DNA of 64,000 nt, taken from contig CAWHIX010000013.1 of assembly GCA_963829545.1 (NCBI GenBank), forward strand, positions 79,479-143,478, given 5' to 3'. The first letter of the stretch is position 1. Every line of letters begins with the position of its first letter. Origin of the DNA: JAXGXJ01 sp963829545 (GTDB lineage: Bacteria > Actinomycetota > Thermoleophilia > RBG-16-64-13). The translations under genes and the position numbers were made by a program. This document shows positions 59,733 to 64,000 of this stretch, one piece after another. The notes beneath the pieces were generated by a model that saw only the letters and a list, made by a program, of their open reading frames with translations, had not been told where the DNA came from and ran no database searches.

Positions 59733-59947
59733 GCGGGGCCAGGAGGCCGCTGAAGAACGAAGCCCGGCCGCCGCAACGCGGCAGACGGCCCGCCAGGGCG
59801 TCGCGCGCCGACCGGCAGGGCGAGCGGCAGACAAGGGGGCGCGCTCGGGCTCAGAAGGAATAGAATGAAGGTAGACCACAGCAGATCGGAAGGGTAGACG
59901 TCCAGGGCGCCATCGGCCGTATCGATCGTGCGATGAGGGAGGTTCCC

Positions 59948-60220
59948 ATGGATCGGATGCTCGTAGAAGAGTTCCAGACGAGACTCCTCGACTGGCTGGG
60001 CCAGGGATATCAGGTCCTGGCCGACGACATCGACGGCGAGCTGCGCGTCACCGCTCATTTCGTTTCCCCGGAGGGCGGGCAAGGCAGCGAGCGGGAGCAG
60101 GAGTATTGGCCCATGGCGCCGGAGATACTGGGAATGCTGGAGGACAACGGGATCAAGGTGTCCCGCAGCCTGGCCGGACCGCGCTCGTGGCCGGGTCCGC
60201 ACCCGGAGGATCTGGCCTAG
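59948..60220 (+). CDS. Hypothetical 90-residue protein
   Basis: A soluble protein not recognised by motif. MDRMLVEEFQTRLLDWL begins a helix; YQVLADDIDGELRVTAHFV suggests a strand pair; the end is Pro/Gly-rich. ATG 59948 is chosen because GAGGGAGG lies 5 bp upstream; an upstream GTG at 59930 region would bury this site. It lies between the glycosylase-like and thiolase genes. Confidence 0.6.
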   Translation: MDRMLVEEFQTRLLDWLGQGYQVLADDIDGELRVTAHFVSPEGGQGSEREQEYWPMAPEILGMLEDNGIKVSRSLAGPRSWPGPHPEDLA

Positions 60221-60240
60221 CCCCGCGTTCTCCCAGAAGA

Positions 60241-60259
60241 CCCAGTGGGACTCACTGGG
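60241..60259 (+). terminator. Short hairpin after the hypothetical gene
   Basis: CCCAGTG and CACTGGG pair around a 5-bp loop 20 bp after the stop. No T-run follows. A weak 3'-end signal at most; the rest of 60260-60418 shows only the thiolase ribosome-binding site. Confidence 0.35.
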
Positions 60260-60418
60260 GCCTGACTCCGGCGTAGCCTGGAGCCCGCGCAGCGGAACAG
60301 CGCGGCAAGGAGTGGTATCTTTTCCCACGGACATTTTTCAGGACGGACGTCTTCGGCCGGTCAAGATGCTGGGGGATCATCCACGCGGCCGAACGTTCCC
60401 TAAGAAAGGAGAACACCC

Positions 60419-61600
60419 TTGTCTCGTGACGTAGTCATCCTCAGCGCTGCCCGGACCCCCGTAGGTCGCTATCTGGGCACTCTCAGCGACATCCCTGCCT
60501 ACAAGCTGGGCAGCATCGCCATCGCCGAAGCCGTCAAGCGGGCGGGCATAGAAGTCACCGACGTACAAGAAGTCATCATGGGCAACGTGCTGCAGGCGGG
60601 TCTGGGGCAGAACCCGGGTCGCAAGGCGTCGATCGACGCCGGCATCCCCGAGGAGGTACCGGCCTGGACCCTCAACATCGTCTGTGGCTCGGGGATGAAG
60701 TCGGTCCACGTGGCCGCCCAGATGATCAAGAGCGGCGACGCCGACGTCGTCGTCGCCGGCGGTATGGAGAACATGAGCGCCGCCCCCTATCTGGTCCCCA
60801 AAGCCCGGCAGGGATACCGCATGGGCGATGGCGTCCTGGTGGACGAGATGATCAGGGATGGTCTGTGGTGCGCCATGGACAACATGCACATGGGCATGAC
60901 GGCCGAGAACGTGGCCGAGAAGTTCGGTATCACGCGTGAGGTCCAGGACCAGATCGGCTACGAGAGCCAGCGCAATGCCGGCGCCGCCATCGCCGAGGGC
61001 AAGTTCAAGGAAGAGATCGTGCCCGTGCCCATCCCGCAGAAGAAGGGCGATCCCATCCTCTTCGACACCGACGAGCACGTGCGGCCCGAGACCACACTCG
61101 AGGGTCTGGCCAAACTCAAGCCAGCCTTCAAGCCTGACGGCTGCGTGACCGCGGGCAACGCCTCCGGCATCAACGACGCGGCGGGTGCCTTCGTGGTGGC
61201 CTCCAAGGAATGGGCCGAGAAGAAGGGTCTCAAGCCCCTGTGTGAGATCGTGGCCTACGCCACCGCGGCCCTCGACCCCACCTACATGGGCATGGGCCCC
61301 TTCCATGCTACGCAGAAGGTCATGGACATCGCCGGCATGAGCGTCGACCAGATGGACGTCATCGAGTCGAACGAGGCCTTCGCCGCGCAGGCGGGCGCTG
61401 TGGCCCAGGAGCTCGGCCTCGACATGTCCAAGGTGAACAGGCGCGGTGGCGCCATCGCCATCGGCCATCCCATCGGTGCATCGGGCGCGCGTATCCTCAC
61501 CACCCTCATCTACACCATGAAGCAGGAGGGCGGTACCTACGGGCTGGCCACCATGTGCATCGGCGGCGGCCAGGGTGTAGCGACCATCATCAAGATCTGA
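60419..61600 (+). CDS. Acetyl-CoA acetyltransferase (thiolase)
   Basis: A 393-residue thiolase. Acyl-binding Cys is in NIVCGSGMKSV (about residue 89), His in GHPIGASGARIL (about 349) and the second Cys in MCIGGGQGVA (about 379). It condenses two acetyl-CoA to acetoacetyl-CoA or runs in reverse, as in butyrate formation or fatty-acid breakdown. The TTG start is preceded by AAAGGAG at 8 bp. No other beta-oxidation gene is near, so direction cannot be told. Confidence 0.95.
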   Translation: MSRDVVILSAARTPVGRYLGTLSDIPAYKLGSIAIAEAVKRAGIEVTDVQEVIMGNVLQAGLGQNPGRKASIDAGIPEEVPAWTLNIVCGSGMKSVHVAAQMIKSGDADVVVAGGMENMSAAPYLVPKARQGYRMGDGVLVDEMIRDGLWCAMDNMHMGMTAENVAEKFGITREVQDQIGYESQRNAGAAIAEGKFKEEIVPVPIPQKKGDPILFDTDEHVRPETTLEGLAKLKPAFKPDGCVTAGNASGINDAAGAFVVASKEWAEKKGLKPLCEIVAYATAALDPTYMGMGPFHATQKVMDIAGMSVDQMDVIESNEAFAAQAGAVAQELGLDMSKVNRRGGAIAIGHPIGASGARILTTLIYTMKQEGGTYGLATMCIGGGQGVATIIKI

Positions 61601-61656
61601 CGGAGAGTGTAGTAGGGCCGCGCCTCGCGGGCGGCCCGAGACCCGAGCTACAGAGA

Positions 61657-61684
61657 AGCGGCGGCGCCCATGGGCGCCGCCGCT
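61657..61684. terminator. Perfect 28-bp palindrome after thiolase
   Basis: AGCGGCGGCGCCCA and its complement abut each other 56 bp after the thiolase stop. There is no T-run, so it may be a transcript-stabilising hairpin or terminator-like signal. Confidence 0.5.
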
Positions 61685-61782
61685 CGCTTATGAGAAACTG
61701 TCAAACGCACAATGACGCGCGGCCGGGGGTGAGCACAGGTGGCGCACGCCCGAGCAGCCGCACTACCGAGATGGAGGAACAC

Positions 61783-62007
61783 GTGAAGGAGCGCGTTGAG
61801 CAGGCTCTCGACCTTATCCGCCCCGCCCTGCAGAACGACGGAGGCAACGTCGAGCTCGTCGATGTGGACGAGGAGAACATGATCGTCAAAGTCAGGCTGA
61901 CCGGTGCCTGTGGCAGCTGTCCCATGTCGCAGATGACCCTGCGTATGGGCGTAGAGCGGGTCCTCAAGGAAGAGATCCCCGAGATCACTGAGGTCGTAGC
62001 CGTCTAG
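61783..62007 (+). CDS. NifU-like iron-sulfur scaffold domain protein
   Basis: A 74-residue NifU C-terminal-type protein: VEQALDLIRPALQNDGGNVE, KVRLTGACGSCPMSQMT (CX2C that holds the cluster) and VLKEEIPEITEV. It assembles or carries Fe-S clusters, relevant to the many Fe-S proteins here. GTG 61783 is preceded by GGAGG (61773-61777); ATG 61771 would overlap that site. Confidence 0.88.
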   Translation: MKERVEQALDLIRPALQNDGGNVELVDVDEENMIVKVRLTGACGSCPMSQMTLRMGVERVLKEEIPEITEVVAV

Positions 62008-62110
62008 CACCTGTCGGGCCGCGCCCGGCGTCCGCCGCGGCACACGGCCCCGCGCCGGACGTCCGCCGCGGGGCGACGCAGCCGGGCTCGGAAGGACCCT
62101 GCAACAAACG

Positions 62111-62140
62111 ACAGCCGCCCCACGGGGCGGCTGTTCCTTT
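62111..62140 (+). terminator. Intrinsic terminator of the NifU-like gene
   Basis: An 11-bp stem (ACAGCCGCCCC with GGGGCGGCTGT) is followed by TCCTTTT, 104 bp after the stop. Confidence 0.8.
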
Positions 62141-62176
62141 TGCGGAGGAATCGGCGTCGCCGAGGACGCCGCAGGA

Positions 62177-62482
62177 TCAGGAACCGGTCTTGAAGAGGCG
62201 GCCGGTGGCCGCATCGAACTCGTCGCGCAGGTAGTTCAGTCGCTTGTTGGCGATATCGAGTTCCTTCATCCTCTCGGCGAGTTCTCTCTGTTTGAGAGCC
62301 GTTTGTTCCAACCGGGGGGTGAGTTCCTCGATGCGGCGGGTGACAGTCTGGATGCGGTCTCGATCGACGGCCTTGAGGGCTTTGGTCAGCCGGTATGCAC
62401 GCCGGCCCACGATGATCATGCCCACAATGCCGATGGCCAGCCCTACGCAGATCATGATGACCATGAGGATGGTGCTGCTCAT
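62177..62482 (-). CDS. Small single-helix membrane protein with coiled coil
   Basis: A 101-residue protein: one N-terminal membrane helix (about residues 5-27), then a mostly charged helical region with heptad-like Leu/Ile spacing (RIEELTPRLEQTALKQRELA), suggesting a cytoplasmic coiled coil. It lies 9 bp after the NlpC/P60 gene and is probably co-transcribed, hinting at a cell-envelope role. It was not recognised further. Confidence 0.72.
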   Translation of the reverse strand: MSSTILMVIMICVGLAIGIVGMIIVGRRAYRLTKALKAVDRDRIQTVTRRIEELTPRLEQTALKQRELAERMKELDIANKRLNYLRDEFDAATGRLFKTGS

Positions 62483-62491
62483 GACCCCATG

Positions 62492-63814
62492 TTACCTGAC
62501 GGCGGGGGCTCCCGCACGCGGCTGGAGCGGGAAGCGACGGATATCGGCGAGATTGGTGCGTTCGCTGAGTCGCGAGAGCTTGATGACGTCACCGGTGCGG
62601 GGGGCGTGGATGAACATACCCTCACCCACGTAGATCCCCACGTGATGCACGGGGAAGCCGAAGGCCAGCAGGTCTCCGGGCTGGATGTCGGGGAGGTTCA
62701 CGGGGGTGCCCATCTGGGCCTGGAATCCCGAGTAGTGCGGCAACTGGACGCCGTGCTGCGCGAACACGAACTGGGTGAAGCCGGAGCAGTCGAAGCCGGT
62801 GGAAGGTCTGTCGCCGGCCCAGACGTAGGGGATACCGATGTATGTGAACGCCGTCTCGAGGAGTTGGTCGAGGACTGGGTCGCCGCTCTGCGGAAGCGTC
62901 CCCTGGTAGCTGTATCCGCCGTTGGCGAGGCTGAGTACGGCCTGGCGCACCCGTTCCTGCTCCTCGGCCTGTCGTTGACGCTCCTCATCGAGGACGGCCT
63001 GGATCTCGCTGTCGATGGTCGCCAGGACCGCTTTGCGCTCGAGAAGGCTGGCCTGGATCAACTCCCGCTCGTCGGCCATCCTCCGGCGAAGGGAGAGCTC
63101 CTCCCGCTTCTGGCCGTCGATCTGCGCCAGCACCGCACCAAGTTGGGCTTTGCTCTCCTTGAGGCCCTGGACCAGTTCGGCGTCGTTGTCGGCCAGCTGT
63201 GAGATCAGGACGACGCGGTTATAGAGATCCTCCAGGCCATCGGCCAGGAAGAGCATGGGCAGAAGTTGGTCGTTGCCTCCCGATTTGTACAGACCCCGGA
63301 TGCGCTCCTCGAGCATATCCACATGCCGCTCGTGGTTGGCCTCGGCCAGGGCCAGTTCGCGGCGCAGTTCGGTGAGAGCCACGTTGGTGCGGTCGAGTCT
63401 GACCACGAGTTCGTTGTAGGACTCAGTGCGGCGCTCGAGTTCGTCGTCGAGGAGATCGATCTCGGCCTGGACTGCCGCCGCCTCGCCGGTGAGGTCGTTG
63501 ACGCGGCTGAGAGCGTCACCGTAGAGGATCAGCTGCTGCGTGCCGGAGGTGAGGGTCGTGCTGGTGGTGGAGCCTTGCGTCGTCGCGGCCGCGGTACCAT
63601 CGGCCGTAGGTGCGGCGAAAGCCTGGGAGGGCGAAATGAGGACCGGTAGGGCGACTGCGATGGCCAGAGCGAGCAGGAGGGTAAGCGCGGCGCGCCCCGA
63701 CCGACTCTTCGCTTGCTGGGGTCGGCGCTGCTGGTTGCCTTCTACTCTGTCATGCAGGTGAGGGATCCGGACCTCGCTCTCTGTTCCCTCAGCTTGGTAC
63801 ATATCTATCGGCAC
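62492..63814 (-). CDS. Secreted NlpC/P60 peptidoglycan endopeptidase with coiled-coil domain
   Basis: A 440-residue RipA-like protein. The N-terminus has a basic region, a hydrophobic signal segment (about 42-68) with cleavage expected near AFAAP. A long coiled coil (about 90-270) precedes the NlpC/P60 domain (about 310-430), with catalytic Cys in FDCSGFTQFVF and His in VHHVGIYVG. The coiled coil typically inhibits the hydrolase until division. GTG 63814 or ATG 63802 may be the start; neither has a strong ribosome-binding site. Downstream 63815-64000 shows nothing recognisable. Confidence 0.92.
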   Translation of the reverse strand: MPIDMYQAEGTESEVRIPHLHDRVEGNQQRRPQQAKSRSGRAALTLLLALAIAVALPVLISPSQAFAAPTADGTAAATTQGSTTSTTLTSGTQQLILYGDALSRVNDLTGEAAAVQAEIDLLDDELERRTESYNELVVRLDRTNVALTELRRELALAEANHERHVDMLEERIRGLYKSGGNDQLLPMLFLADGLEDLYNRVVLISQLADNDAELVQGLKESKAQLGAVLAQIDGQKREELSLRRRMADERELIQASLLERKAVLATIDSEIQAVLDEERQRQAEEQERVRQAVLSLANGGYSYQGTLPQSGDPVLDQLLETAFTYIGIPYVWAGDRPSTGFDCSGFTQFVFAQHGVQLPHYSGFQAQMGTPVNLPDIQPGDLLAFGFPVHHVGIYVGEGMFIHAPRTGDVIKLSRLSERTNLADIRRFPLQPRAGAPAVR

Positions 63815-64000
63815 GAGTCGCCAAACCCCGGAGCCTTTTCGAGGCGGAGCCGGATGTCCGACCCGAAGCCCATCTCGTCCGCTCGCGGCTTGGAGGGTGC
63901 CCGCACGGCTGATTGTAGCCCTACCCGGCCCCCGTTACGATGTCCAGGCGTAAGACCTTGGGTGGGTGTTGGCGCCTGGAGGTATATTCGGACCGCACGC

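Overview
High-GC bacterial DNA, about 64 kb, with few gaps and no phage, insertion sequence or CRISPR array. The order kinase, fhaA, fhaB, pstP, ftsW/rodA, pbpA, PASTA-kinase pknB is an actinobacterial hallmark. Pyruvate phosphate dikinase, two multi-subunit [FeFe]-hydrogenase gene sets and a Rex regulator indicate a strictly anaerobic, fermentative or H2-cycling lifestyle. My inference is an anaerobic, deep-branching actinobacterium. The class cannot be fixed from this window.

Layout. 1-3.5 kb: a truncated membrane-protein gene, tRNA-Leu and an ABC-2 exporter, all on the minus strand. 3.6-13 kb: the cell-wall/Ser-Thr phosphosignalling cluster. 13.1-16.2 kb: fused glycyl-tRNA synthetase. 16.3-20.7 kb: a radical SAM protein and ppdK. 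20.7-25.1 kb: dgt, dnaG, primary sigma factor and cold-shock protein. 25.3-29.8 kb: a short-chain dehydrogenase and gatCAB. 29.8-32.5 kb: a repeat-rich gap, an HxlR regulator coupled to a second sigma-70, and larE. 32.7-35.7 kb: a copper ATPase. 35.9-37.3 kb: tRNA-Val and a four-gene operon with three miniature thioredoxin-fold proteins. 37.6-56.0 kb: a 16-gene minus-strand hydrogenase operon. 56.3-59.2 kb: a divergent TM1266-type regulator and an ABC importer. 59.3-63.8 kb: a glycosylase-like gene, a hypothetical gene, thiolase, a NifU-like scaffold and an NlpC/P60 hydrolase.

The hydrogenase operon is the centre of interest. It starts with a Rex repressor fused to a DRTGG-like domain and a protein joining a histidine-kinase-type ATPase, ferredoxin and degenerate H-cluster domain. 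DRTGG, PHP and ATPase proteins follow, then set 2: NuoE, [2Fe-2S] protein, a NuoF-GltD fusion and HydA2. Next come a receiver, a hydrogenase-like histidine kinase, a receiver-kinase hybrid and a second receiver. Set 1 ends the operon: NuoE, NuoF, HydA1. The domains predict one NAD-linked [FeFe] hydrogenase, one linked to both NAD(H) and NADP(H), and a redox- or H2-sensing phosphorelay between them that has no DNA-binding output protein.

Caution. Many reading frames are broken by single-base indels, very densely at 47.0-53.9 kb, where conserved protein sequence simply continues in another frame. I treat these as single genes with probable sequence errors. True decay is the alternative. Several intergenic regions carry a dispersed hairpin repeat and other repeats that I could not assign to a known family.
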